Below are positions 7,835-16,036 of a stretch of 64,000 nt of DNA, one piece after another; the stretch's first letter is position 1; each line of letters starts with the position of its first letter. The DNA lies in assembly GCF_002091715.1 (NCBI RefSeq), contig NZ_BDAG01000037.1:1-64000 (forward strand), given 5' to 3'. The position numbers and the translations under genes are program-made. Source of the stretch: Pseudomonas migulae NBRC 103157. Its GTDB lineage: Bacteria; Pseudomonadota; Gammaproteobacteria; Pseudomonadales; Pseudomonadaceae. The notes beneath the pieces were generated by a model. The model saw only the letters and a list, made by a program, of their open reading frames with translations, did not search any database and had not been told where the DNA came from.

Positions 7835-9961
7835 ATGCACAAGAAATTCCTGACGATTCAGAGCAAGATCGCCCTGCTCGCCGGCCTTTGCCTGCTGCTG
7901 GTGGTGGGTTTGCTGATGGGTTTGTCGCTGTACCAGACCCATCAAAGCAGCCAGCAAGTGGCCCGGGCCAGCAGCGAAATGCTCGCCAATGCCGCCAAGG
8001 AACATATGCAGGCGCTGGGCAAGGTGCAGGCGATGCAGGTGCAACGCACCTTCATGCAGACTCACGAATATGGCCAAGGGTTGTCGCGCTATCTGCTTTA
8101 CCTCAGGCAGTTGCAACACCAGGGCAACCTGACCCGCCCACAACTGCGCCAGGCGCTGAGCACCCAGTTGCATCAGGCCCTGATCGACAAGCCCGACCTG
8201 CTCGGGCTTTATGTCATTTTCGAACCCGATGCCCTGGACGGCGCCGACGCCAGCTTCGTCGATCAGGCCGTCATGGGCAGCAACGAAACCGGGCGCTTTT
8301 CCCTGTACTGGGTGCAAAGCAAACCCGGCGAACTGCAAGCGGTGATCGGTGACGAAGCGTTGCTCGCCAACACCGCGCCCGGGCCCAGCGGCGCGCCGTA
8401 CAACGCCTTCTACACCTGCGCCCGCGACAGCCGCAAAGCCTGCGTGCTGGAGCCGTATTTCGACGAGGCGTCCGGCAGCCGCAAACTGGTGACCAGCATT
8501 GCGTTTCCGCTGATCGACAATGGCAAAGTCATCGCCGTCGTCGGCCTGGACATCAACCTCGCTGCCCTGCAACAGAACAGCGAAGCCAGCGCGCTTCAGC
8601 TGTTCGACCGCAACGGGCAGATCAGCATCGTCAGCCCGCGTGGCGTCATTTCCGCCAACAGCCAGGATGTCAGCCGCCTCGGCCAACCGCTGGACAATGC
8701 CGAGGTGATGGACACCTTGCGTCAGGGCCAGCCGAAGGTGTTCGTCGACCGGCAACAGATCAAAGTCCTCGAGCCGCTGGCGCCGATTGCCGGTGCAGTG
8801 CCGTGGGGCGTGCTGGTCGGCGTGCCGCAGGACGTGCTGCTGGCGCCAGTGACCGCACTGCAAAGCCAACTCGATGCGCAAGGTGTGCAAAGCACGGCGC
8901 TGGAGTTGTTGCTGGGCGGCGGTTCGGCGCTGCTCGGGCTGGTGTTGATCTGGTACGCGGCGTACCGCATCACCCGGCCTTTGCAATTGCTGACGCGGGT
9001 CATGGAGGATATCTCCCTGGGCGAAGGCGACCTGACCCGACGCCTGGCCGTGCAATCACGGGATGAAATCGGTCAACTGGCAACCGCGTTCAACCGGTTT
9101 GTCGAGCGCATTCATCACTCGATCCGCGAGGTGTCTTCGGCGGCGCTCGGTGTCAATGAAGGTGCCAAACGCGTATTGCTGGCAACCAACTCGTCGATGA
9201 ACAACTTCGATGAGCAATCGACCCGCACCAACAGCGTGGCGGCGGCCATCAACGAACTGGGCGCCGCCGCCCAGGAAATCGCGACCAACGCCTCCGATGC
9301 CTCACAGCAGGCCTCCGCCGCGCGCCAACAAGCCGAAGACGGGCGTCAGGTGGTCGAGCGCACGATTCAGGTGATGAACGAACTGTCCGGCAAAATCAGC
9401 GCCTCGTGCGCCAACATCGAAGTGCTGAACAGCAAGACCGTGAACATCGGGCAGATCCTCGAAGTGATCAAGGGCATCTCCCAGCAGACCAACCTGCTGG
9501 CGCTCAACGCAGCGATCGAAGCCGCACGGGCCGGTGAAGCGGGCCGTGGCTTTGCGGTGGTTGCCGATGAAGTGCGCAGCCTGGCCGGGCGCACGCAGAC
9601 GTCGGCCGCAGAAATCCAGCAGATGATTGAAGAACTGCAAGTCGGTGCCCGTGAATCGGTCACCACCATGACCGAGAGCCAGCAGCACAGCGAGGAAAGC
9701 GTCAGCATCGCCAACCTCGCCGGCAAACGGCTGGGCAGCGTAACCCAGCGTATTGGTGAGATCGACAATGTAAACCAGTCAGTGGCTGCGGCAACCGAGG
9801 AGCAGACGTCGGTGGTCGAGGCATTGAACGTGGACATCACCGAGATCAACACACTGAACCAGCAAGGGGTGGAGAACCTGCAATCGACGTTGCGGGCGTG
9901 TACCGAGCTGGAGCGGGAGGCTGGGCGGCTGAATCAGTTGGTGGGGAGTTTTCGGATCTGA
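7835..9961 (+). CDS. Methyl-accepting chemotaxis protein
   Basis: This 708-residue receptor has a first membrane helix at about 13-33, a large periplasmic sensor of about 310 residues (double-Cache type by size, not verified) and a second helix at about 352-374. A HAMP region follows, then a cytoplasmic signalling hairpin whose tip lies around residues 541-582 (ISQQTNLLALNAAIEAARAG). It lacks a CheR-docking pentapeptide. It would couple ligand sensing to the CheA/CheW array. The ligand is unknown; position beside the porin suggests aromatic amines or their products, but no FeaR-type site precedes it. AAGGAAAAGGG provides a strong ribosome site. Confidence 0.92.
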   Translation: MHKKFLTIQSKIALLAGLCLLLVVGLLMGLSLYQTHQSSQQVARASSEMLANAAKEHMQALGKVQAMQVQRTFMQTHEYGQGLSRYLLYLRQLQHQGNLTRPQLRQALSTQLHQALIDKPDLLGLYVIFEPDALDGADASFVDQAVMGSNETGRFSLYWVQSKPGELQAVIGDEALLANTAPGPSGAPYNAFYTCARDSRKACVLEPYFDEASGSRKLVTSIAFPLIDNGKVIAVVGLDINLAALQQNSEASALQLFDRNGQISIVSPRGVISANSQDVSRLGQPLDNAEVMDTLRQGQPKVFVDRQQIKVLEPLAPIAGAVPWGVLVGVPQDVLLAPVTALQSQLDAQGVQSTALELLLGGGSALLGLVLIWYAAYRITRPLQLLTRVMEDISLGEGDLTRRLAVQSRDEIGQLATAFNRFVERIHHSIREVSSAALGVNEGAKRVLLATNSSMNNFDEQSTRTNSVAAAINELGAAAQEIATNASDASQQASAARQQAEDGRQVVERTIQVMNELSGKISASCANIEVLNSKTVNIGQILEVIKGISQQTNLLALNAAIEAARAGEAGRGFAVVADEVRSLAGRTQTSAAEIQQMIEELQVGARESVTTMTESQQHSEESVSIANLAGKRLGSVTQRIGEIDNVNQSVAAATEEQTSVVEALNVDITEINTLNQQGVENLQSTLRACTELEREAGRLNQLVGSFRI

Positions 9962-9985
9962 GAGTGATGTAGCCTGTTACTCCGC

Positions 9986-10066
9986 CATCGCGTGCAAAGC
10001 CTGCTCCCACAATGACCGCGTCCGTCCAGGCAACTCGGACAAATGTGGGAGCCGGCTTGCTCGCGA
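9986..10066. repeat. REP-type inverted repeat
   Basis: An imperfect inverted repeat, with arms related to GCAAAGCCTGCTCCCACA and TGTGGGAGCCGGCTTGC, lies between the convergent chemoreceptor and flavin reductase genes. Confidence 0.75.
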
Positions 10067-10126
10067 AGAGGCCATCACAGGCAACATCGACCTCGCCTGA
10101 CACTCCACCCTCGATAACGCGATCTT

Positions 10127-10639
10127 TCAGCACGCCACCACAGCATGCTCAACCCGATGAAATACCCGGTTGAAATACACTAGGCTATCCCCCTCCCCAC
10201 GCACGCCAACCTTCGACAATTCGACAAACATCACCGAATGCGACCCCACTTCCTTGCACTCGCTGATCCGCCCTTCCAGCTGCACCAGCGCATCACGCAG
10301 CACCGGCACGCCGGTGTCGCCACCGTCCCACAGATCCCAGGCGAAACGCTCTTCCATCGACACATTTGTCATGCCGGCGAAGTGCCGGGCCAGCTCTTCC
10401 TGCTCGCCGCTCAGCACGTTGACGCACAGCAGGCCGTTGGTACGAAACACATCATGGGTCGCGCTGTTGCGGTTGACGCACACCAGCACGGTCGGCGGCG
10501 AGTCCGTCACCGAGCACACGGCGCTGGCGGTGATGCCGCAGCATCCACCGGGGCCATTGGTGGTGATGATATTCACCGCCGCCGGCAACTGCGCCATGGC
10601 GTTGCGAAAGTCGATTTGCTGCTGGCTCAGGTCGGCCAT
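10127..10639 (-). CDS. hpaC: Flavin reductase, HpaC-type (4-hydroxyphenylacetate 3-monooxygenase reductase)
   Basis: This 170-residue single-domain protein belongs to the flavin reductase-like family. Conserved stretches are GITASAVCSVTD near residue 35, CVNRNSATHD near 54 and NVLSGEQEELARHFAG near 74. The family reduces FAD or FMN with NADH and hands it to a two-component oxygenase. HpaC serves HpaB, which hydroxylates 4-hydroxyphenylacetate, the acid formed from tyramine, so the location is apt. No HpaB is in the window, so the partner is inferred. AAGGAAGGGG is a good ribosome site, and a GC-rich hairpin sits just upstream of it. Alternative: a reductase for another flavin monooxygenase. 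Confidence 0.82.
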   Translation of the reverse strand: MADLSQQQIDFRNAMAQLPAAVNIITTNGPGGCCGITASAVCSVTDSPPTVLVCVNRNSATHDVFRTNGLLCVNVLSGEQEELARHFAGMTNVSMEERFAWDLWDGGDTGVPVLRDALVQLEGRISECKEVGSHSVMFVELSKVGVRGEGDSLVYFNRVFHRVEHAVVAC

Positions 10640-10661
10640 GTCGGTGCCCCTTCCTTCAGGA

Positions 10662-10681
10662 GGGCCGCCCGTTGGCGGCCC
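10662..10681 (-). other. GC-rich leader hairpin upstream of hpaC
   Basis: GGGCCGCC and GGCGGCCC form a perfect 8-bp stem with a 4-nt loop, ending shortly before the hpaC ribosome site. It may stabilise the messenger or affect its translation. Confidence 0.45.
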
Positions 10682-10759
10682 GCAGGTGATGGAACAAGAC
10701 TAAGGCCCGGCGCGGCGCACAACCATTCTGACGATCCCCATGCCGAGGTCGGCTTTCCG

Positions 10760-10771
10760 CTAGTCGACTAG
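10760..10771. promoter_or_regulatory. Perfect palindrome in the hpaC/response-regulator divergent region
   Basis: CTAGTCGACTAG is a 12-bp perfect palindrome roughly in the middle of the 261-bp divergent spacer. CTAG is rare in pseudomonad genomes, so two in 12 bp stand out. It could be an operator; no binder is known. Confidence 0.35.
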
Positions 10772-10900
10772 GTGGTTTCTTTATCGTCAGGGCCCGCCGC
10801 AGTGGGTATTCTGCTGATTGGCGTCAACACCGGCGCCGATGTCCGCCGCAGCGTGCACGCGTGCGAAAACAATAATTAGAAATTTTCGTGGCAGTCCCTG

Positions 10901-11530
10901 ATGGAAACCCGCAAACCGATTGTTTATATCGTTGATGACGACAAGGATTTGCGCACTTCGCTGGCCTGGTTGCTGGAGTCGGTCAGTGTGCAGGCGCAAT
11001 GCTTTGCCGGCGCTGAAGAGTTCCTGAGCCAGTACGACCCCAGGCAACCGGCGTGCCTGGTGCTGGACGTGCGCATGCCGGAGACCAGCGGCTTTCAACT
11101 GCAGGAAATCCTCAACCAGCGCGGCAGTACCCTGCCGACCATCTTCGTCTCCGCGCATGGCGACATTCCGATGTCAGTGACGGCGATGAAGAACGGTGCG
11201 CTGGATTTCGTCGAGAAGCCGTATAACCCGCAACAAATGATCGACCGCATTCAGGCGGCGCTGAAGACGGCCGTGCATGCCCAGGCCGATCAGGAGCAAC
11301 GCCAGAACCTGCAAAGCAAACTGGCTTTGTTGACCAGTCGTGAGCGGGAAGTGTTGATGCTGGTGATCGATGGCAAGGCGAGCAAGGTCATCGCCCGGGA
11401 GCTGAACATCAGCGTGAAAACCGTTGATGTGCACCGGACCAGGATCAAGGAAAAGATGGGCGTGACCAGCATTGCGATGCTGGTGCGCGAGGTGTTGCAC
11501 CTGCCGGCGGAAGAGCCGGCGCGGCATTAA
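10901..11530 (+). CDS. FixJ/NarL-type response regulator
   Basis: This 209-residue protein has a receiver domain (acidic VDDD near residue 11, phospho-acceptor D56 in CLVLDVRMP, conserved lysine in FVEKPYNP). A LuxR-type helix-turn-helix follows (SREREVLMLVIDGKASKVIARELNIS, about 147-180; KTVDVHRTRIKEKMG after it). It fits the FixJ subfamily, like StyR of styrene degraders. The likely partner is the PAS histidine kinase at 13133. The two genes are separated by feaR and a pseudogene. AACAATAATT at 10868 could hold its -10 element and recurs before aauB. Target genes cannot be read from the sequence. Confidence 0.88.
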   Translation: METRKPIVYIVDDDKDLRTSLAWLLESVSVQAQCFAGAEEFLSQYDPRQPACLVLDVRMPETSGFQLQEILNQRGSTLPTIFVSAHGDIPMSVTAMKNGALDFVEKPYNPQQMIDRIQAALKTAVHAQADQEQRQNLQSKLALLTSREREVLMLVIDGKASKVIARELNISVKTVDVHRTRIKEKMGVTSIAMLVREVLHLPAEEPARH

Positions 11531-11549
11531 GGCTCATGCGCACGCCCCT

Positions 11550-11632
11550 GTAGGAAACGGCTTGCTGGCGAAGGCATCCTTGCGGGCGATGCAAGACTCA
11601 AAGGTGCCATCGCCAGCAAGCCGGCCCCTACA
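11550..11632. repeat. REP-type inverted repeat between convergent genes
   Basis: CGGCTTGCTGGCGA (11558-11571) pairs with TCGCCAGCAAGCCG (11610-11623), flanked by TGTAGG/CCTACA. The long hairpin lies between the convergent response regulator and feaR and could terminate both. Confidence 0.8.
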
Positions 11633-11645
11633 AGGTTGCGTCGGG

Positions 11646-12566
11646 TCAGTTCTGGCTATAGCGCTTGCGATACGCCCCCGGCGACACACCGAAGCGCGAC
11701 TTGAACGCCGATGAGAAGTAGCTGGAATCGGAAAAGCCCCAGGCGTAACACAGCGCCGAAAGCTTCTGCTCGACGTGGGAGCGGCGCAGGTTTTCTGCGC
11801 AGAAATCCAGGCGCCGATGCTTGATGTATTGCGCCACCACCAGGCCGCGCTTGGAGAACATCCGGTACAACCCCCGCACAGAAACCCCCACCTCCCGGGC
11901 GATCAGCTCAGGGCATAGCTCTTCGGCGCTGATGTGTTCGTCGATGTAGGCGATGACCTTGCGAAACTGCCGCTCGTGGGCATCGCCGCCGTTGTCGCGG
12001 GCGCTGATCGCCGGCGACAGCAGGCTGACGAGGGCATCGAGCACCGCTTCGCTCTCCTGCATGTCCAGGCCTTCCTGCTGCCGGGTGTCCATGACCAGCT
12101 TGTTGGCCATCGCCGCCAGTGGTGTGTTGGCCGCGATTCGGGTGGCGCAGTTGACCCCGTTGAAGTGCGAACCGCGCTCAACCACCTGACGCGGCAGAAT
12201 CAGCGACAGCTGCCGGGAATCCTCGTTGTACGTCATGTCACTTGGGCGGCAGGCATCGATCAGGGCGATGTCGCCCGCCCCCAGTCGAGCGCGATTTTCA
12301 CCCTGTTCCAGCTGTGAACTGCCGCGCATCTGGAACACCGCGTAATAGTGGCCGTCGCGGCTGACGCTGACGTCTTTGCTGGTGCGATACAGGTGCACGT
12401 GCGCCATGTCGACGACACTGAGGTTGATGGCGCCGCTGCGGTATTCCGCCAGCTCACCGTAAAAATCCGTATCCAGGGCCCTGGCATCGAAACGCCCACA
12501 GGCCTGGTTGACCTGGCTCAACCAGCTTTCGAACGCCTCATTGCGAACCGCCGAAGAAGTCATCAT
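11646..12566 (-). CDS. feaR: AraC-family activator of aromatic amine catabolism (FeaR)
   Basis: This 306-residue protein has an N-terminal AraC-binding-like sensor domain (about 1-190) and a C-terminal double helix-turn-helix (about 205-303). The stretches SVRGLYRMF, GLVVAQYIKHRRLDFCAE and WGFSDSSYFSSAFKSRFG closely follow E. coli FeaR as I remember it. In E. coli FeaR activates the tyramine oxidase and phenylacetaldehyde dehydrogenase genes, with the aldehyde product as co-activator. Here its predicted targets are the porin, the cytochrome/ALDH operon and aauBEDA. Start could be GTG (12569) or either of the two following ATG codons; I chose the first ATG. Confidence 0.9.
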   Translation of the reverse strand: MMTSSAVRNEAFESWLSQVNQACGRFDARALDTDFYGELAEYRSGAINLSVVDMAHVHLYRTSKDVSVSRDGHYYAVFQMRGSSQLEQGENRARLGAGDIALIDACRPSDMTYNEDSRQLSLILPRQVVERGSHFNGVNCATRIAANTPLAAMANKLVMDTRQQEGLDMQESEAVLDALVSLLSPAISARDNGGDAHERQFRKVIAYIDEHISAEELCPELIAREVGVSVRGLYRMFSKRGLVVAQYIKHRRLDFCAENLRRSHVEQKLSALCYAWGFSDSSYFSSAFKSRFGVSPGAYRKRYSQN

Positions 12567-12679
12567 CACTGCAAAGCCTCACGCCTGTTTTATTGTTATT
12601 TTTCGACCGCTTCGTCGAGCGGTTCGGCAAATATTACGTACCTGGCTGTCTCCTCCCTTGACGGCAGCCGAAGCGCTAT

Positions 12680-12960
12680 TCAACAGGCTCCCGCGCTGGC
12701 TTGCCAGCCTTCCTTGCGTTGGATGTCCAATACCGGACAAGCGGAAACAGCGCGAAAAACGCAGGCGCGCATCGCCTTGCCGGACGCCTTTTCCTTGTTC
12801 GACGAACCGTTGTCGCGATGCTCAGGCACGCCGTCCCCCGCACCTCGACGATGCGCGGGCCGCAGATGCCTTCGCGGCATTCGGTGTCGATGTCACCGCC
12901 GCGGGCCTGCAATACATCAACCAGCCTGGTATTAGCCGGAGCCTGCCCGGCGGAGTGGCG
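12680..12960 (-). pseudogene. Decayed [2Fe-2S] ferredoxin domain of an oxygenase reductase
   Basis: One minus-strand frame reads TRLVDVLQARGGDIDTECREGICG, the cluster-binding loop of plant-type ferredoxin domains at the C-terminus of Rieske oxygenase reductases. The homology then continues in another frame as VPEHRD, KASGKAM and CVFRAVSACPVLDI. The switch falls in a run of five C (12835-12839), where one extra base would restore the frame. The cysteine expected after GICG is replaced (GICGPR instead of GICGTC or similar), and the FMN/NAD domains are missing. It is therefore a true relic and not only a read error. It lies between feaR and the sensor kinase, suggesting an ancestral oxygenase gene here. 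Confidence 0.7.
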
Positions 12961-13132
12961 ACCGCTGATGGGGTCAGTGTAAATACCGCAGCGGGTCGCC
13001 ACCATTGGTGCGCGCAGCCACTTGGCTAAAGAAATCCCCTAGACCGCCCCCGGTTACTTCTGAGCGCATCCCCACGCGCAAGACGGTATAAAACGCCATA
13101 CTTCCCTTTCACCGGTTCCTCTGGGCTGCGCG

Positions 13133-14614
13133 ATGTACCTGCCAAAACCGCACGACTTTTTCACCCTCGTCGAAGCCATGCCGTTGTGCATCATTCTTCA
13201 CGATGCTCAGAGCAAGGAGATTCTCTGGGCCAACACCGCCGCCCTGGACGCGCTCGGTTTCACCCTGGAAGAACTGACGCCGCTCAAAGCCCCCGACATG
13301 ACCCGCGATGCCCCCAAATACCGGCGTTCGGTGGGTTTGCGCTGGCTGGAAGGCGCCGCACGCACGGGCCAGCGCGCCATCGAATGGTGTTATCGCTCCA
13401 AGCAGGGGGTGGAAATTCTGTCCGAGGCGGTCGCGACCCTGGTGCATCTGGAAGGCCGCGATGTGTTGATGGTGCAGTTCCGCGACATCTCCAGGGAAGA
13501 CAAGGTCAAGCGCGACCTCAAGCGTTTCGAGAGTCGGCTCAAGGCGTTCATGCAGGACCTGGCCGAGGGGGTCGCGGTGCTCGGCCCTGAGGGTGATATC
13601 CGCTTTATCAGCGACTCCGGCGCGCATTTGCTCAACAGCGAAGAACACGCGCTGATCGGCGAAAATTTCCTGTCATGGTGCGACGACGATTCACGCCAGC
13701 GTTTGTTGCAACAGCTGGCCAGCGAGACACCGGAGCATGCACCGTTCAGCGTGCACTACCACGTGCAGCGCCGCGACGGTGAGTGGCGTTGGCATGAGGC
13801 GACGTGTCGTTTTATCGAAATTGAAGACGATCTGGTGGGCCATCTGCTGCTGTTTCGCGACGTCACCGAGCAAGTGCGCGCCGAAGAAGCGCGGCGTGTC
13901 AGCGAGCAAAAACTCGAGTACCTGGCCCGCTACAACGCCATGGGCGAAATGGCCGTGGCAATTGCCCACGAGCTGAGTCAACCGCTGGCCGCCACCCGCA
14001 ACTTCATCGAAGGTGCGGTGATTCGCCTGAACAAAGCGCAGGCCACTGATCAGGGGGTCGCCTGGGGTTTGCAAAATGCCGTGCGGCAAATCGAGCATGC
14101 GTCGCTGATCATCAAGAGCGTGCGCGATTACGTGGTCAAGCTGGAGCAAAGTGAAGAGCGGATCGACCTCAATGAGTTGCTGCGCGAAATCCGCTATTTC
14201 ATCAGCCTGCGCGCCGACCCGAGTCAGGTCCGCGTCGACATTGTCGCCAGCCCGACGCCGCTGCTGGTGAGCTGCGAAAAAGTGCTGATCGGTCAGGTTA
14301 TCCTCAACCTGGCGTTCAACGCGATTGAAGAAATGAGCGACCTGCCGGTCGAACGGCGCGTGCTGCGGATTCAGGCCAGCGCCGAAAACCAGGTGGCGCT
14401 GGTGCGCATCGAGGACTGCGGTCGCGGCATTCAGGCCCAGGCGCAAGAGAAGCTCTTCGACGGTTTCTTTTCCTCCAAGGTCAGCGGCAACGGCATTGGG
14501 CTGGCGCTGTGCAAAAACATCATCGGCCGTCACCGTGGCGATATCTGGGCGCAAAACCTTGAGCCCTGCGGCGCTGTTTTCACCTTCTCCCTTCCCCTCG
14601 CAAAGCCTTCCTGA
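13133..14614 (+). CDS. PAS-domain sensor histidine kinase
   Basis: This 493-residue kinase lacks membrane helices. Two PAS domains (about 10-105 and 140-250) precede a HisKA dimerisation helix with the phospho-acceptor H279 in AIAHELSQPLAA, and an HATPase domain (about 375-490) with DCGRGI and GNGIGLAL boxes. HELSQPL is typical of FixL/DctB-type kinases. A cytoplasmic PAS sensor suits detection of an internal ligand or redox state. It probably phosphorylates the FixJ-type regulator at 10901. No strong ribosome site is visible at the chosen ATG, which otherwise begins the PAS domain sensibly. Confidence 0.85.
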   Translation: MYLPKPHDFFTLVEAMPLCIILHDAQSKEILWANTAALDALGFTLEELTPLKAPDMTRDAPKYRRSVGLRWLEGAARTGQRAIEWCYRSKQGVEILSEAVATLVHLEGRDVLMVQFRDISREDKVKRDLKRFESRLKAFMQDLAEGVAVLGPEGDIRFISDSGAHLLNSEEHALIGENFLSWCDDDSRQRLLQQLASETPEHAPFSVHYHVQRRDGEWRWHEATCRFIEIEDDLVGHLLLFRDVTEQVRAEEARRVSEQKLEYLARYNAMGEMAVAIAHELSQPLAATRNFIEGAVIRLNKAQATDQGVAWGLQNAVRQIEHASLIIKSVRDYVVKLEQSEERIDLNELLREIRYFISLRADPSQVRVDIVASPTPLLVSCEKVLIGQVILNLAFNAIEEMSDLPVERRVLRIQASAENQVALVRIEDCGRGIQAQAQEKLFDGFFSSKVSGNGIGLALCKNIIGRHRGDIWAQNLEPCGAVFTFSLPLAKPS

Positions 14615-14629
14615 CACAAACCGTTTTTC

Positions 14630-14694
14630 GTAGGAGCAAGCTTGCTGGCGATGGCGTCTTCGACATCGCCAACACCAGCATGCCGGCTCCTACA
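14630..14694. repeat. REP-type inverted repeat after the sensor kinase
   Basis: GTAGGAGCAAGCTTGCTGGCGAT and a degenerate partner ending in GCCGGCTCCTAC form an imperfect long hairpin between the kinase gene and the aauB control region. Confidence 0.75.
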
Positions 14695-14744
14695 GGGACG
14701 GTTTTCGCCTGAAATTGCGGTGTTTGCAGCCCGGTTTTAAAGAC

Positions 14745-14808
14745 TGGCACAGACACACAAACACTTGGCAGCCACAGCAATTCACCCCCTCGGCCGGCGA
14801 GGCAGAAT
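14745..14808 (+). promoter_or_regulatory. FeaR-type activator sites and promoter for aauBEDA
   Basis: TGGCA-N8-CAA lies at 14745-14760 and TGGCA-N8-AAT at 14766-14781, 21 bp apart. CAGAAT at 14803-14808 starts 22 bp after the second box. Spacing is identical to the two promoters at 6.2-6.4 kb. The predicted leader is about 60 nt. Confidence 0.75.
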
Positions 14809-14874
14809 CGAACTGCAAAAATCTGCCAATGCACCCGCGATTTGCGTGAACAATAATTCAGGGAGTTCCCCCTA

Positions 14875-16023
14875 ATGCGAGCCACCAGGATCACCGTACA
14901 GTCAGCGCTGAGTCTCAGCCTGCTAGTACTGGGTTTGAACAATGCCAGCGCGGATCTGCCCGCTGACACGATCGGCCAGACCGTTCTGGCATTTCCACCG
15001 GAAGTCCATCGCGCGTTCATCGTCGACGTCGAATTCGAAAGCTTCGTGGCGGGCCGCGTCACCGTGGTCGACCCCGACAAAAAACGCATCCTCGGCATGG
15101 TACCCACCGGTTTTGCGGCGCCTTCGACACTCAGTCACGATCAGAAAACCCTCTACAGCGCCGACATCTTTTACTCACGCGGCACCCGTGGCACGCGCAC
15201 GGATGTGTTGACCGCGTGGGACAGTTCGACCCTGTCGCCGGCCTGGGAGCTGTTGATTCCGACCAAGCGCGCCGAATCGTTGACCCAGCGCTACGGTTTG
15301 AAGACCAGCGGCGATGACCGCTTCGTCTACGTCTACAACTTCACGCCGTCGACTTCAGTGACCGTGGTCGACACCCAGGCCAAGTCCGTCGCCGCCGAAC
15401 TGGCGATTCCCGGTTGCGTTCTCAACTACCCGATCGGCAATCGCCGCTTCGCCTCGTTGTGCGGCGATGGCAGCCTGCAGGTGATCACGCTCAACGATCA
15501 GGGCCAGGAAACCGCGCGCAGCCGCACGCCGTTCTTCGACCCCAATGCTGAAAAGCTCAATGAGCGCGCGGTGAACATCGGCGACACCTACTACTTCACC
15601 ACCACGACGGGCACCGTGCGCCCGGTGGACTTCTCTGCCGATGCACCGAAAATCCTGCCGTCGTGGTCGCTGACCAGCGACGAGGAAAAGAAAGCCGGCT
15701 GGGCACCCGGTGGCTGGCAACTGATGGCCGTGGCGCCGAAGCTGAACCGCTTGTACGTGCTGATGCACGACGCGCACGAACCGATGAAGTGGGAAGACCC
15801 GAGCCCTTTGATCTGGGCATTCGATCTGAAAACCCACAAGAAAGTAGCGACCCTGGAAGCACCGGTGCCGGTGTGGAGCATGCAGGCCACCGGTGACGAT
15901 AAGCCGTTGTTGCTGGGTACCGACATCGAGGGCGGGTTGCAGATTTTCGATCTGAAGACCAACAAGCTCACTGGCAGCATGCCGAAAGTCGCCAAAACCG
16001 CGACTCAGGTCATGAGCTACTAA
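14875..16023 (+). CDS. aauB: Aromatic amine dehydrogenase, large (beta-propeller) subunit
   Basis: This 382-residue protein has a signal peptide (cleavage near NNASA, residue 26) and repeated beta-propeller strands (VTVVDPDKKRILGMV, VTVVDTQAKSVAAEL and others), as in the heavy chains of methylamine and aromatic amine dehydrogenases. It is the periplasmic scaffold that holds the TTQ-bearing small subunit. With aauE, aauD and aauA it reproduces the aauBEDA order described in Alcaligenes faecalis. The enzyme oxidatively deaminates phenylethylamine, tyramine and similar amines to aldehyde plus ammonia. The absence of the mauF/C/G/L/M/N genes beside it is also as reported for aau clusters. Confidence 0.88.
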   Translation: MRATRITVQSALSLSLLVLGLNNASADLPADTIGQTVLAFPPEVHRAFIVDVEFESFVAGRVTVVDPDKKRILGMVPTGFAAPSTLSHDQKTLYSADIFYSRGTRGTRTDVLTAWDSSTLSPAWELLIPTKRAESLTQRYGLKTSGDDRFVYVYNFTPSTSVTVVDTQAKSVAAELAIPGCVLNYPIGNRRFASLCGDGSLQVITLNDQGQETARSRTPFFDPNAEKLNERAVNIGDTYYFTTTTGTVRPVDFSADAPKILPSWSLTSDEEKKAGWAPGGWQLMAVAPKLNRLYVLMHDAHEPMKWEDPSPLIWAFDLKTHKKVATLEAPVPVWSMQATGDDKPLLLGTDIEGGLQIFDLKTNKLTGSMPKVAKTATQVMSY

Positions 16024-16036
16024 ACGAGGTTCGGCC

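Noticed and set aside
454..13045. CCCCTAGAC shared by the thiolase and sensor kinase upstream regions
   Set aside because: Only nine bases, two sites, different distance to the genes; not enough to call a common operator.
14701..14800. A sigma-54 promoter before aauB (TTGGCAGCCACAGCA)
   Set aside because: The GG and GC doublets are 10 bp apart instead of the required 12, and the TGGCA belongs to the FeaR-type box.
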